Below are positions 1-9,301 of a DNA stretch of 64,000 bases, piece by piece (position 1 is the first letter of the stretch; every line of letters begins with the position of its first letter). Source of the stretch: CBDFNC01 sp965249895 (lineage in GTDB: Bacteria; Pseudomonadota; Gammaproteobacteria; Enterobacterales; CBDFNC01); NCBI GenBank assembly GCA_965249895.1, contig CBDFNC010000005.1, positions 1,426,001 to 1,490,000 on the forward strand, given 5' to 3'. Below the pieces are notes generated by a model. The model did not search any database. It had not been told where the DNA came from and saw only the letters and a program-made list of their open reading frames with translations. The translations under genes and the position numbers were made by a program.

Positions 1-321
1 ACAGAGAGTATTCAAGCCTTAGCATGGTGTTTAGGATTAGTTGATCTTGACCACTACAAAAATTGTGATGATGACCTAGCTCAAAAACTTCCATTTAAAG
101 TAGATCCAAAAGACTTCATAAACTCCTCCAATTTACGGCCAATTGATGAGATTCAAAAACAGTCTGATTTACTTTATCGTATGCATTGGTATGCGACTCA
201 TGCGAAACTAAACGGTAAAGATTGCCCGTATAATGAAAGAGTCGTCTATGAGAGACGTAAAGCAATCGATTGGGTATATGGTGTCGAGGAGGAATGGGAA
301 GATGTTCCAATGGACACCTAG
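1..321 (+). CDS. DUF4272 domain protein, C-terminal part (partial)
   Basis: An open frame enters from the left edge in frame 1 and stops at TAG 319-321, leaving 106 residues. The end of the protein (RMHWYATHAKLNG, then VVYERRKAIDWVYG and EEEWEDVPMDT) matches the C-terminal pattern of DUF4272 proteins, which are common integron and accessory-genome passengers of unknown function. The attC site starts two bases after the stop, so this is the gene of the first visible cassette. The N-terminus is outside the window. Family call is from recognition of the motif spacing; no function is claimed. Confidence 0.7.
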   Translation, partial: TESIQALAWCLGLVDLDHYKNCDDDLAQKLPFKVDPKDFINSSNLRPIDEIQKQSDLLYRMHWYATHAKLNGKDCPYNERVVYERRKAIDWVYGVEEEWEDVPMDT

Positions 322-322
322 C

Positions 323-422
323 CCTAACAAGCAGCAGCAACGGACTCGTCAAACTGTCACTTTTTGTGCAAAGAGCCGCACAAAAAGCGCCAGTTTAACT
401 CACCGCTGTGCTGGGCGTTATA
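323..422 (+). other. attC recombination site 1
   Basis: The site runs from an R'' box containing CCTAACAAG to an R' box GCGTTATAC. Between them a long imperfect inverted repeat is visible: ACTTTTTGTGC near 360 pairs with GCACAAAAAG near 378, and AAACTG pairs with CAGTTT. Length is about 100 bp, in the range of chromosomal-integron attC sites. It ends the DUF4272 cassette and fixes the array orientation as + strand. Confidence 0.8.
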
Positions 423-427
423 CATTC

Positions 428-1690
428 ATGCGGGGGTTCGAGTTGCTACATAAAAGGAAATTGTTAGTTGCCGATTTTGATCAGCTAATAGAAATATTTA
501 TGACTAGGCACCCAAAAACATTTACAGACCTTTCTGAATTTGATGCTATATGCCAGTTACAAAGAAATAAAATCACAGACATGGTTGAATATGATTTCTT
601 TCAAATATTAGCTCCTGTGATTGGAAAAATGAATTGTGGTCATGTTTTTGCTGAGTATTCAAAACAGCAACAAGAAGATAAAGTAACTAATGGGCGGTAT
701 TTACCGTTTAATGTAAAAATAATCGATAAAGAGATTTATGTCGTTGATGATTTCTCTGGTCTTGGCCTTGAAAAAGGAATAAAAATTCATACCGTTAACG
801 GTAAGAAAGCGTCTGATCTTATTGATGACATATATAACTCGTACACGAGTGATGGGGGGAATTTATCTGCAAAGCAAGCAAAGTTAAACTCTGAACTTGG
901 AGTGTACTGCCCGAATTCGGGTTCATTTAGTCTTAGTTATTATCTGTATATTGGTTCTCCTGAAATTTTCAATATCACCTATTCAACAGCTCTCAATAAC
1001 TTATTAGTTGATTGTTGCGTGACTGCTTGTGCATATAGCCCGTTATTAAAGAAAACTGATCAGCTATCATATTATTATGAAGATACCTTGGCAGTTCTAA
1101 CTATCCCACATTTTTATACTTATCAAGCTCCACAATTCGAAGAGTTTAGTAAAACATTAGATTTCTTCTTTAATGAGTTAAGAGAGAAAGGTATAGAAAA
1201 CCTGATTATCGACTTACGGGGCAATGGTGGTGGAGACCCAAACGCAGGAAACTTATTACTAACCTACTTATTAAGATCAAAATTTCAATATTTCAATAAT
1301 AATGTGACTGGCAGTTATATTGGCTTAACTCAAGAGAGTAAGATAAATAGCAAAGCATTTAATGGGAGAGTCGTAACTTTAATTGATGGTTTAGGGTTTT
1401 CAACAACGGGGCATATGCTATCACACCTTGTTACCCAAAATCGTGGCACTCTAATAGGTCAAGAGACAGGAGGTCGCTATATTTGTAATGATCGTTCGGA
1501 CATAATTAGACTAAATAATACAAATATCGTTTTTAACCTGCCAGGCTTTGCATTTTCAACTTCAGTGCGTGGTCAAACCAAAAACCGAGGAATAATCCCT
1601 GATATTGAAATAAAATACAATATTGAAGATTATTTAAATAACACGGATTTAGAAATGAAAGCAGCAATAGAGTTCATTAAAATTAACTAA
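428..1690 (+). CDS. S41-family (C-terminal processing) protease-like protein
   Basis: A 420-residue protein if started at ATG 428, just after the attC R' box; the frame is open further upstream, but that part runs through the attC and the previous gene. The second half has the S41 peptidase fold signature: LIIDLRGNGGG near residue 265, then TLIDGLGFSTTGHM, where Ser325 would be the nucleophile, and GQETGGR after it. The S41 family includes tail-specific proteases, tricorn-like proteins and interphotoreceptor retinoid-binding protein-like domains. No signal peptide or clear PDZ domain is seen. It is cassette-borne and A+T rich compared with 45-64 kb. Substrate unknown. Start codon uncertain because no strong ribosome binding site is visible. 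Confidence 0.75.
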   Translation: MRGFELLHKRKLLVADFDQLIEIFMTRHPKTFTDLSEFDAICQLQRNKITDMVEYDFFQILAPVIGKMNCGHVFAEYSKQQQEDKVTNGRYLPFNVKIIDKEIYVVDDFSGLGLEKGIKIHTVNGKKASDLIDDIYNSYTSDGGNLSAKQAKLNSELGVYCPNSGSFSLSYYLYIGSPEIFNITYSTALNNLLVDCCVTACAYSPLLKKTDQLSYYYEDTLAVLTIPHFYTYQAPQFEEFSKTLDFFFNELREKGIENLIIDLRGNGGGDPNAGNLLLTYLLRSKFQYFNNNVTGSYIGLTQESKINSKAFNGRVVTLIDGLGFSTTGHMLSHLVTQNRGTLIGQETGGRYICNDRSDIIRLNNTNIVFNLPGFAFSTSVRGQTKNRGIIPDIEIKYNIEDYLNNTDLEMKAAIEFIKIN

Positions 1691-1747
1691 TAATTAGTTT
1701 GTGACAAATGAAATGTTTATAAATATTTTCGGGTTAAAGAATGTATA

Positions 1748-3712
1748 ATCGGGTAGCCGGAGGTATCTAGCCTCCAGCCCCCACACCACCCATCGTGCGG
1801 GTCCGCAATGGGCGGTTCATCTCTCGTAATGAATACTGATCCAAATGTCCTTCAGTGACACCAGACCTTGCGTAGCGAGGAACTCATTGCTAATTGCAAT
1901 GTTAATTCCTTTTGTTTTAGAGCTACGGCACGGTCCTTTGCTGCTTATTCCACAGGAAATAGCCAGCCGTTCACTCACACCCAGTTTGATTAGACTTCTA
2001 ACTTTGGTGCGAGGTTTTCGCCACTGTCGCCAGTAACACATGCGCAGCCTTCGCCGGATCCAATGGTCTAGATCTACCGTTAGTTGGTAGGCGTTAGCAA
2101 TCAAGAAGTAATATCCCCAGCCGCGTAGAAATTGCGTGAGCTTATGAATTTGTCGTGTCATAGCGATTCCCCAATTTCGGTTGGTGAGCTCCCTTACTTT
2201 TGCTTTAAATAATTTCAAAGCATTTTTATGGATCTGCACTTTCCCGTATCGAAAGGTAAAGCCAAGAAACTTTGAGCCAGACACGGGGCCGACTCGACTT
2301 TTGGACTCATTAACTACCAACTTCAAGCGCTGGGTTATATATGTGGATATTTCCTTTTTGACATGTTTACCTTTGTCTTTGCTTTTCACCAAGATGATGA
2401 TGTCATCGGCATAGCGAGCAAAATTAAGTTGCTTATAGGTTAGCTTTTTGTCCAACTCGTCTAATAAAATATTAGAGAGTAAAGGAGATAAAGGCCCCCC
2501 TTGTGGCACGCCTTTATCCGAAGCAAACCAAAGACCCGTTTCAACCTCTGCAATACCTGCTCGTAGATACTTACCGAGCAGACGCATCAGCGCTTTGTCT
2601 TTGATTTTACGACCGATACGATTCATGAGCATGTCATGATCCACTTCATCAAAGAACTTTGATAGGTCAATATCAACAGCTGTTTTAAAACCTTGCTTTA
2701 CACAAGATTGAACATGATGAATTGCCTGGCTAGCTCTTTTCCCGGGCCGATATCCGTAGCTATGTGGTGAGAACTCAGGTTCAAAATAAGGGGCAATAAC
2801 CTGAGCTATGGCTTGCTGGATCACTCTGTCGATGACAGCGGGGATCCCAAGCATTCGCTCACCACCATCCGGTTTGGGTATACAAACCCGTTTAACCGGA
2901 AGGGGTTGGTAGGTGCCCTCGAGCAGCTTTGATTTAATACCTTGCCAGTGTTTCATGGCGAAGTTGTCAAATTCATCGATGCTCATATTATCAATGCCCG
3001 GTGCGCCTTTATTGGCTTTAACATGTTTCCATGCCGTTGCCATGTTTTGGTCGCTGAGCGTTGAGGTCATTAAAGGGTATTCATTCAAGGTATTATTCAC
3101 AGCTGGACGCTGGCAGTCACTATCACAACATGGTGATTCTTGTGCTTTCAAGTTCAATTATGGTGTCTCCTTTGGATTAAGATGTTCAGGCCTTCACCAT
3201 GTCCTGTCCATTACGACAGGCGTTGGGCTACTATGCCGTCTGCTGACTTCTGATAAATCACTTCAGCAATTACTTGCCCAAGCGCTTCCCGGCTCACATT
3301 TGGTTTCTGCTTTTTCGCTCGCTGTAGGCGGCAGTAGCCAAAGCGCCGAGGGTTGTTCGACCAGTCCCTGCTGGTAACCTCCAAGCGTGAGCGCGGATGC
3401 GTGTTTATCAGATCTCCCCGGATAAGGTGCATGGACTTTCTCTGCACAAGGCTAGGCGCCCCCCTGCATTTACGGTGGCCATTAGATCACATGGATTCGT
3501 CGTCTTGTGCCAACTCACCTCTAGCCTACGCCTCATATGATGTTTTTGTTCATCAGCTCACAGATTTGCTAGCGGCTTCCTTCAGACTATTTCTCACGAT
3601 TTAGCCCTTGCCGTTCGCTAGTAGTTATCGTTAAATAACAGTATGTTATTTAAACGGTGATCTTCCTACAGAGGACTTTCACCTCATTAGTTCATGCCCA
3701 TGCCGGGCGTAC
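1748..3712 (-). mobile_element. Group IIC-attC intron, copy 1 (ORF-containing)
   Basis: A full-length intron of 1965 nt inserted in the bottom strand of an attC. On the minus strand it begins GTACGCCCGGCATGGGC and ends with CTACCCGAT. The exon junction CTTGT|TATAC rebuilds the attC R'' sequence GTATAACAAG, as expected for the TTGT|T target of group IIC-attC introns. Domain V is recognisable: ACCGCCCAT, TGCG, loop GACC, CGCA, a CG bulge, then ATGGGTGGT. The reverse transcriptase sits in domain IV. The domain I segment near 3560 lacks the 16-mer module found in most other copies of the window. Confidence 0.9.
1817..3157 (-). CDS. ltrA: Group II intron reverse transcriptase/maturase
   Basis: A 446-residue intron-encoded protein located in domain IV of copy 1. 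Reverse transcriptase blocks are in order: AVDIDLSKFFDEVDHD near 160, the KGVPQGGPLSPLLSNI block near 215-230, and the catalytic YADD at 249-252, followed by a maturase X domain. There is no HNH endonuclease domain at the C-terminus, typical of class C introns that insert without second-strand cleavage by the protein. The family reverse-transcribes the intron and helps it splice and retrohome. It differs from the second copy (13600-14940) at only a couple of residues, for example N instead of K just before FARYADD. It is probably able to act on the ORF-less copies too (inference). Confidence 0.93.
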   Translation of the reverse strand: MNLKAQESPCCDSDCQRPAVNNTLNEYPLMTSTLSDQNMATAWKHVKANKGAPGIDNMSIDEFDNFAMKHWQGIKSKLLEGTYQPLPVKRVCIPKPDGGERMLGIPAVIDRVIQQAIAQVIAPYFEPEFSPHSYGYRPGKRASQAIHHVQSCVKQGFKTAVDIDLSKFFDEVDHDMLMNRIGRKIKDKALMRLLGKYLRAGIAEVETGLWFASDKGVPQGGPLSPLLSNILLDELDKKLTYKQLNFARYADDIIILVKSKDKGKHVKKEISTYITQRLKLVVNESKSRVGPVSGSKFLGFTFRYGKVQIHKNALKLFKAKVRELTNRNWGIAMTRQIHKLTQFLRGWGYYFLIANAYQLTVDLDHWIRRRLRMCYWRQWRKPRTKVRSLIKLGVSERLAISCGISSKGPCRSSKTKGINIAISNEFLATQGLVSLKDIWISIHYER

Positions 3713-3826
3713 ACAAGAAAATCCAGTAGACGAGCTCACTAACCTAAACATCCAACTCGGCAACTGAGTTTAGGGTGGTTATTTTTGGTGTTATGGAAGC
3801 TCGCAACTGATTTAAAACGTTATGTT
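3713..3826 (+). other. attC site 2 (interrupted by intron copy 1)
   Basis: The sequence continues the attC after the intron: ACAAG completes the R'' box and GTTATGT at 3819-3825 is the R' box. The inner arms are visible as CTAACCTAAAC pairing with GTTTAGGGTGGTTA, and CGAGCT pairing with AGCTCG. It belongs to the S41 protease cassette. Confidence 0.65.
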
Positions 3827-3840
3827 TAAGAGTCAGCTCT

Positions 3841-4239
3841 ATGCCATATAAGATGCATCCAAAGCAGTTTGATAATGTCATTGTAATGAGTAGCAATGAG
3901 CGTTATGAGCATTTCATTACTAAAGTCGCTGACTGGGAACAGCTCTGGATTTTGGTAAGTGAAGATGAATGTTTCTATACAAGAATGGTAGAAAATGAAT
4001 TTGAGTATTTATCTGTATGGCCTCATCCTGTGTATGCGGAAGCAGTCAATTCTGAATACGACCTTGGTCTAACTATTAAAGAGATTGCCGTTGATGAATT
4101 TCTTGAGCGTTGGATTCCCCTGTTAAATGAAAAATCATTAAAAGTTGGTGTTTTTCCAGACCTAAAAGGTACTGTTTGGATAATTGATCCGGATGAATTA
4201 AGCGGTGAAATTTCTGGTGAGATGTCACAATATGAGTAA
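3841..4239 (+). CDS. DUF2750 domain protein
   Basis: A 132-residue cassette gene starting 15 nt after the attC R' box. The pattern of the DUF2750 family is present: YEHFITKVADWEQLWIL near the start, VWPHPVYAEA in the middle, then FLERWIPLL, VGVFPDLKGTVWIIDPDEL and a YE terminus. The family is small, acidic and cytoplasmic, frequent in integron cassettes, and has no assigned function. attC site 3 follows 4 nt after the stop. The family assignment rests on motif recognition. Confidence 0.75.
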   Translation: MPYKMHPKQFDNVIVMSSNERYEHFITKVADWEQLWILVSEDECFYTRMVENEFEYLSVWPHPVYAEAVNSEYDLGLTIKEIAVDEFLERWIPLLNEKSLKVGVFPDLKGTVWIIDPDELSGEISGEMSQYE

Positions 4240-4243
4240 GAAC

Positions 4244-4297
4244 ATAACTAACAAGGATAGGTCGCGCGCAGCCGCGACTTAATCCAGTCGTTGGACA
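4244..4297 (+). other. attC site 3 (short)
   Basis: A short attC of about 54 bp running from ATAACTAACAAG to GTCGTTGGAC. GTCGCG at 4261 pairs with CGCGAC at 4273 in the centre. It closes the DUF2750 cassette. The next cassette body is replaced by the IS91-like element. Confidence 0.6.
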
Positions 4298-4505
4298 AGC
4301 CCGGGGCTACTTATATAGGAAATATCTCATCGCGAGGAAGGAGGGCTTTATGTTGCTCTTTTTTTCGAGCCGAGCACGGCCCGGATTGCCAACGGGATAT
4401 TGGCAACCAACTGTATTTACGGTTTTTTTATCGTGGCATTCACTCTCCTAACTTCAAGTTTATTTTGCTACGCCACAACTCCTTTTGCTTGGACACATCC
4501 TTGTT

Positions 4506-5570
4506 TTAGCTCGTCAGGCCGAAGATGACATGGCGGCCTCGGCGGATAAAGCAGAGGTCCATTTCATCGTGGCATTTTGGACAGCACACCATTTTTTGTA
4601 TTCTGCTGAGCACAGCTGGTAATACGACCTTGAGCATCAGTTGTAACCGTTTTAAGGTCTGTTTGGCGTTGCCGTGCAAGAAGCCATAACTACGTGCTCG
4701 ACGAAAGCCTTTCGGTAGAACATGTTGTAACACCCGCCACAGGAATGCGCTTGCCGCTTCGGTGATGGTTTTGTCTTGCTTTGTTTTACTCTCTTTATAG
4801 CGGAACGTCACCTGGTCGTTGCTCAGCGATAAAATATTACTCTCGCTGATGACCCCGCGATAAAGGTATCTGGCGAGATAGGTTAACGCACCTTCTCCCT
4901 GGCCAGCATAATCACAACTGGCCACCCATTCTTCAGGTGTTTTTGCGGGCAAATAGAAGTGCGCCTGAGCCATCAACGCAATAAACTTGCCGCGAAACAC
5001 ACGGGCCAGGCTATCGGCGTTAAACAGGTATTTGCCGGCCTTGGTTTGCCATAACGCTCTGGTTTTATCCATGCCGCCAGCCGGGACCACAAAGTGGACA
5101 TGGGGATGAAAATCGAGCCGCCTGGAATGGGTATGCAACACGCCAATCAGGCCGGTGTACTCACCAAGCTGTTTATCTCGTTGAAAAAAGCCATCAATGG
5201 TTTGCCTGGCAGCCTGAAACAGCGCTTGATAAGCCCACGTTTGGTGGCGCCAGACAAAGGCCCTGAGCTGATACGGAAGCGTGAAGGTGATTAGATAATC
5301 ATCAACCGGCAGTAACTTTTTTTGCTGCGCCGCTAACCAGTCATTGTTGGCGTTGTGCTGACAAGCCGGGCAATGACGGTGGCCGCAACTGGGATACCGC
5401 AGCGTCTCCAACTGGCAATGGTCACAATGATACAGCAGCTCTCCGACTTGTGGGGTATGGCAATCGATGATGCTCTGCAGCGCCCGGCGGTGAACGGGGT
5501 GGATGAGATGCGCATAGTCACGCTCTAACTCTGCGCGATAACGTTTGGCGAGCATAGCGAGGTTAATCAT
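4506..5570 (-). CDS. IS91-family transposase (HUH/Y2 rolling-circle type)
   Basis: About 354 residues from ATG 5570, which overlaps the recombinase stop codon by 8 nt; the frame is open to 5618, but those extra codons lie inside the upstream gene. An N-terminal zinc-binding part with paired CxxC motifs is seen (YHCDHC, then RYPSCGHRHCPAC). The histidine pair motif HPHVHFVVPAGG follows, and the C-terminal part holds the conserved YLARYLYRGVI and FRYKESKT. The family moves by rolling-circle transposition. It looks intact. Confidence 0.88.
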   Translation of the reverse strand: MINLAMLAKRYRAELERDYAHLIHPVHRRALQSIIDCHTPQVGELLYHCDHCQLETLRYPSCGHRHCPACQHNANNDWLAAQQKKLLPVDDYLITFTLPYQLRAFVWRHQTWAYQALFQAARQTIDGFFQRDKQLGEYTGLIGVLHTHSRRLDFHPHVHFVVPAGGMDKTRALWQTKAGKYLFNADSLARVFRGKFIALMAQAHFYLPAKTPEEWVASCDYAGQGEGALTYLARYLYRGVISESNILSLSNDQVTFRYKESKTKQDKTITEAASAFLWRVLQHVLPKGFRRARSYGFLHGNAKQTLKRLQLMLKVVLPAVLSRIQKMVCCPKCHDEMDLCFIRRGRHVIFGLTS

Positions 5571-6288
5571 GGGGCTCACCTTGTTTGCCATCAACCCAGT
5601 CAATATCAAACCCCTCAATCATATCGTTGAGCATTAAGGCACTGCTTTGTTGTACTAGCGGCGTCATGTGGGCATACATGGCGGTGGTTTTTAGGTCCTG
5701 GTGGCCAAGAATATGGGCAATCGCGCTTAACGATAAGCCGCGTTCAAGCAAATGGGTGGCCAGAGAATGGCGTAAGGTATGAATATGTACGTTCTTACTG
5801 ATAGCACAGTCTTTGGCGACTAATTTTATGGCTTTTTGTACCCCACCTTTATCCATGACCATGGGTTTGCCATTACGAATATGCGGGGGATGTCCACCCG
5901 GAAACAGCAATGTTGGATGACGGTGGGTTCGCCAATATCGACGCAGTGCCAACAGGGTTTTATGGGGCAGGTCGACAAAGCGGTCCTTTTTGCTTTTGGT
6001 AAAGCGCAGATGGACGCGCATTAAATGACTGTCGATATCGGAGACTTTTAAGTTAAGGGACTCACTGAGACGCAGACCCATGCTGTAGGTGGTCAGAAAG
6101 TAGACCTGATAGCTCAATTTGCGGGTGGCATTAATTATCGCATTGACCTCAGCTTGGGTTAATACATCTTGCAGCGGTTGTACTTTAGGCGGTTTGACGA
6201 TGTTGACCCACACCCAGGGTCGCTCCAGCACATGTTTATAGAAGAACTGAATGGCATTGCGGGCAATCTTCACCGAGCTCCATGATTT
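5563..6288 (-). pseudogene. Tyrosine recombinase of the IS91-like element, C-terminal part
   Basis: The C-terminal catalytic region of a site-specific tyrosine recombinase. The conserved residues are in GLRLSESLNLKVSDID (Arg), HTLRHSLATHLLERG (HxxR), ILGHQDLKTTAMYAH (His, then the nucleophilic Tyr). The gene is broken by the IS21 element at 6294-8908; the N-terminal part is at 8914-9106. Removing the IS21 and one copy of its 5-bp duplication joins LVEN directly to KSWSSVK in frame, so the break is recent and clean. Confidence 0.85.
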
Positions 6289-6490
6289 GTTTTTGCATAT
6301 TCTCATGGATGCTGATCACCTGTTCTCATCGAAGCTGATCACACATTCTCATTCAAGCTGATCACTCTTTCTTATTGATGCCGATCACCAATTTTAGTTA
6401 GTTTAACTTCAAAAGGTCTCATTCAATCTTGCCATTTTTCATTGTTAATGCCCGCATAATATTTGCTCCATTTCTTATTAAAGAGCCGTT

Positions 6491-8038
6491 ATGCCAACCG
6501 AGTCCATTTCAATGCGAAAACTCAAAGAAATACTTCGATTAAAATACGAAAGTAAGTTATCTCACCGTAAAATTGCAACAAGCTTATCCATCTCACCTGG
6601 TACTGTCTCAACTTATGTCAATCGTGCAAAGTTGATGGGGATCGAAACCTGGCCATTGCCAGAGCAGTGGGATGACTTCAAGTTAAACAAGCACTTTTTA
6701 CAAACAAAGATCACCCCCAGAACAGCTATTCCTTTACCAAATTGGTCTGAATTTCATCAGCAGTTAAAGAAAAAAGGCGTGACTAAACAATTGCTATGGC
6801 AAGAGTACGTAGAGCGAAACGCCGACAACAATTACAGTTATCCGCAGCTGTGCCGTATTTACAAAGAGTGGCGCTCACGTCAACAACCCTCAATGCGACA
6901 AACCCATCAGTATGGCGAGAAGTTATTTGTCGATTACTGCGGACCGACAATCCCCATTGTTAACCCGGATACGGGCGAATATCGAGGGGCGCAAGTCTTT
7001 GTGGCTGTGATGGGGGGCTCAAGTTATACCTACGCTGAGGCGACATTATCGCAGCAACTCGAAGACTGGGTGATGAGCCATGCCCGGGCATTTCAATTTC
7101 TGGGGGCAGTACCTGAAATCATCGTCCCGGATAATTTACGCTCCGGCACCACCAGAGCCTGTAAATATGATCCTGATTTAAACCCAACCTATCAGCAGCT
7201 GGCTGCCCATTATAATGTGGCTATTATCCCGGCCAGACCGCTGAAACCCAAGGATAAAGCGAAAGCTGAAAATGGTGTCCTGATTGTTGAACGCTGGATA
7301 ATGGCGGTCTTGCGTCATGAAATATTTTACACATTAACGCACTTGAATCAGCGCATTAGTGAGTTGTTGGTACGGTTAAATACCAAAGCGTTTCAGAAAC
7401 TTCCCGGCGACAGAGCCAGTCAATTTTATGCCCACGAGCTCCCGGCTATGAGGCCTCTACCGCTGCTTGCTTACCAGTATACTTTTATTAAAAAGGTGAA
7501 GGTCAATGTGGATTATCACATTGAAGTGAACAAGCACTATTACTCAGTGCCTTATGGATTGCTCAAGAAACAAATTGAGGCGCATGTGAGTGAAAAAACG
7601 GTAAAGCTCTACTATCACAACCAGTGTGTAGCCCAACATCCCCGCTCTCATCATGTCGGCGGATACAGCACCTTGGTTGAACACATGCCTAAAGCCCATC
7701 AGGATTATGCAAAATGGACCCCAGAGCGATTAAAACAATGGGCGGGCAAACTCGGCGACTATGTTTTGCAATGGGTTGAATACAAGTTAGCGAGTAAAGC
7801 GCACCCGCAACAAAGTTATAAAGTCTGCTTTGGCTTGCTAAGCCTGAGTAAAACCTACCCGAAAAAACGCCTTAATGATGCTTGCCAGCGCGCATTGGAT
7901 ACCGGGGGGTATCGACTGGAAAACATAAAAATAATTCTGAAAAAGGGTTTAGATAAAGAAGTACGCGAACCTGAGCAGGCCGATCTGCTTGCGGGAGTTA
8001 AGCATGACAATCTACGTGGTCAGGATTACTTTCACTAA
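6491..8038 (+). CDS. istA: IS21-family transposase IstA
   Basis: A 515-residue DDE transposase. The N-terminus has a helix-turn-helix (LSHRKIATSLSISPGTVSTYVNRAK, residues about 20-45). The DDE core has Asp in LFVDYCGP, Asp in IIVPDNLRSG and Glu in KAKAENGVLIVERWI. It cuts and joins the element ends and works with IstB, whose gene begins 11 nt downstream. It appears complete. The start at 6491 is the only ATG near the helix-turn-helix and leaves a normal family length. Confidence 0.92.
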   Translation: MPTESISMRKLKEILRLKYESKLSHRKIATSLSISPGTVSTYVNRAKLMGIETWPLPEQWDDFKLNKHFLQTKITPRTAIPLPNWSEFHQQLKKKGVTKQLLWQEYVERNADNNYSYPQLCRIYKEWRSRQQPSMRQTHQYGEKLFVDYCGPTIPIVNPDTGEYRGAQVFVAVMGGSSYTYAEATLSQQLEDWVMSHARAFQFLGAVPEIIVPDNLRSGTTRACKYDPDLNPTYQQLAAHYNVAIIPARPLKPKDKAKAENGVLIVERWIMAVLRHEIFYTLTHLNQRISELLVRLNTKAFQKLPGDRASQFYAHELPAMRPLPLLAYQYTFIKKVKVNVDYHIEVNKHYYSVPYGLLKKQIEAHVSEKTVKLYYHNQCVAQHPRSHHVGGYSTLVEHMPKAHQDYAKWTPERLKQWAGKLGDYVLQWVEYKLASKAHPQQSYKVCFGLLSLSKTYPKKRLNDACQRALDTGGYRLENIKIILKKGLDKEVREPEQADLLAGVKHDNLRGQDYFH

Positions 8039-8049
8039 GGAAAATAAAG

Positions 8050-8796
8050 ATGAATTCACAATTAACACAGCAACTTACTGACTTACGTTTAAGTACCCTG
8101 ATGGACAGTTTGGCACGTCAGGAAGAACAACCTCATTTATATACTGATTTAAGTTTCCATGATCGGTTATCACTCTTGTTGGGGGAAGAAATAACCACAC
8201 GGGAACAACGAAAGATCGAACGTTTAGTCAAGCAAGCGAAATTCAGGCTGGCAGCCCATCCGAGCCATATCGATTACCGCACGAGCCGTGGCATTGAAAA
8301 ATCCAAGATCCGCAGCTTACTTGAAGGGCACTGGCTTAAACATCACCAGAGCCTTATTTTTACTGGTGCGACAGGGAGTGGCAAAACGTATCTGGGCTGC
8401 GCGATTGGTCATTACTTCTGCCAACAAGGTGTGGCAGTACGCTACTTCAGGATGAAAGGGTTACAAGAGCAGTTACGCCAGGTGCACGGTGAAGGCAGTT
8501 ACCCGCGCTTTCTCAATCAGTTAAATAAAACGCCGATCCTGATCCTGGATGATTGGGGAATGGAAACATTAACGCCCCAGCACCGCAGTGATCTGCTGGA
8601 CATAATCGATGCAAGACACGATCAAGGGTCGATGATCATAATGAGCCAATTACCAGTAGCCAAGTGGCATGAATTGATTGGGGAAGCGACGTATGCAGAT
8701 GCGATAATGGACAGATTGATCCACCGTGCACAGCGAATTGAATTGCAGGGAGAATCAATGCGCAAAGTAGCAATTAACTTGACGGATCCACAGTGA
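8050..8796 (+). CDS. istB: IS21-family helper ATPase IstB
   Basis: A 248-residue AAA+ ATPase related to DnaC. Walker A is GATGSGKTYLG near residue 105 and Walker B is ILILDDWGM near 165. The gene follows istA after 11 nt with a ribosome binding site (AAGGAAAATAAAG). The protein helps IstA choose target DNA. It ends about 110 nt before the right terminus, and the remaining space holds the subterminal repeats. Confidence 0.92.
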   Translation: MNSQLTQQLTDLRLSTLMDSLARQEEQPHLYTDLSFHDRLSLLLGEEITTREQRKIERLVKQAKFRLAAHPSHIDYRTSRGIEKSKIRSLLEGHWLKHHQSLIFTGATGSGKTYLGCAIGHYFCQQGVAVRYFRMKGLQEQLRQVHGEGSYPRFLNQLNKTPILILDDWGMETLTPQHRSDLLDIIDARHDQGSMIIMSQLPVAKWHELIGEATYADAIMDRLIHRAQRIELQGESMRKVAINLTDPQ

Positions 8797-8913
8797 TCAA
8801 TTAAAACTGTTGCCGAGCCGAAAAATGGCACCGAAGCGTGATCAGCATCGATGAGAACAAGCGATCAGCTTCGGTGAGAATGAGTGATCATCTTCATGAG
8901 AATACGCAGTTTT

Positions 8914-9106
8914 CAACCAGGGTAATAAAATAGTGCTTAAGTTGCTCAGTGGAGAGATGGTCAGGACAGGTATCGAAGTGGGTGGCAATATGGCGGATAT
9001 AGCGGCTATACATTTCGATTGTTTTTGGGCTTTTTCCTTGTAACGTCAATTCATTAAGATATTGTGGGTAGAGTTTATTAAAGCGGGTTTGTTCGTCGTT
9101 GTTCAT
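8914..9106 (-). pseudogene. Tyrosine recombinase of the IS91-like element, N-terminal part
   Basis: The first 64 or so residues of the split recombinase, from ATG 9106 preceded by AGGAG. The SAM-like core-binding domain motif TLQGKSPKTIEMYSRYIRHI is seen, ending at HYFITLVEN where the IS21 element interrupts. The reading frame continues at 6288. Confidence 0.8.
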
Positions 9107-9187
9107 CAGTAACTCCTTACACCCCAAGACATTCAGGGTATATAAGAAGTAGAGATGAAGATGCTTTTTCCTGCCGCTCAGCGGCTT

Positions 9188-9300
9188 CGTTCAACAAAAA
9201 CAGGCACGGCGACCAAATACTCTCCACTTTGTTTTTGTGCGGGAAAATACTCGCACAAAAACAAAGCTCCGGTATTTGGCGCGTGCTGTAAGCGTTAGGT
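9188..9300 (+). other. attC site 4
   Basis: A site of about 110 bp ending in R' GCGTTAGG. A very long hairpin is visible: GGCGACCAAATAC pairs with GTATTTGGCGC, and TTTGTTTTTGTGCG pairs with CGCACAAAAACAAA around the loop near 9245. The R'' side (TTCAACAA) borders the IS91-like element. Confidence 0.75.
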
Positions 9301-9301
9301 T

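Larger units (their letters stand above)
6294..8908 (+). mobile_element. IS21-family element, 2615 bp
   Basis: The ends are TGCATATTCTCATGG on the left and CATGAAGATGATCACTC-like on the right, whose outermost bases read TGCGTATTCTCATG on the opposite strand. They start with TG and end with CA as in IS21. A 5-bp target duplication GTTTT flanks it (6289-6293 and 8909-8913). Repeated subterminal motifs of the form TGATCA with TTCTCAT are seen three or four times at each end, which is typical of IstA binding sites. It carries istA and istB. A fragment of the left end of this element also occurs inverted at 55394-55527. Confidence 0.93.
4500..9160 (-). mobile_element. IS91-like element with tyrosine recombinase, split by IS21
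   Basis: An element carrying a recombinase gene followed, with an 8-nt overlap, by an IS91-family transposase gene, both on the minus strand. This two-gene order is known for a branch of IS91-like elements. The exact termini are not defined here. The left limit is set just beyond the transposase stop and the right limit just upstream of the recombinase start. An IS21-family element interrupts the recombinase gene. The element lies between attC sites 3 and 4, and a further fragment of a related transposase lies at 38818-39030. Confidence 0.7.

Noticed and set aside
3211..3604. Open frames such as 3211-3447, 2913-3377 and 14696-15160 around the intron copies
   Set aside because: They lie in the structured domains I-III of the intron or antisense to the reverse transcriptase and recur identically in both copies; they are shadows, not genes.
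4298..9300. A retron, because reverse transcriptases and small structured RNAs occur nearby
   Set aside because: The reverse transcriptases have group II intron maturase domains and lie inside intron RNA with domain V; no msr/msd-like structure or effector gene is seen.
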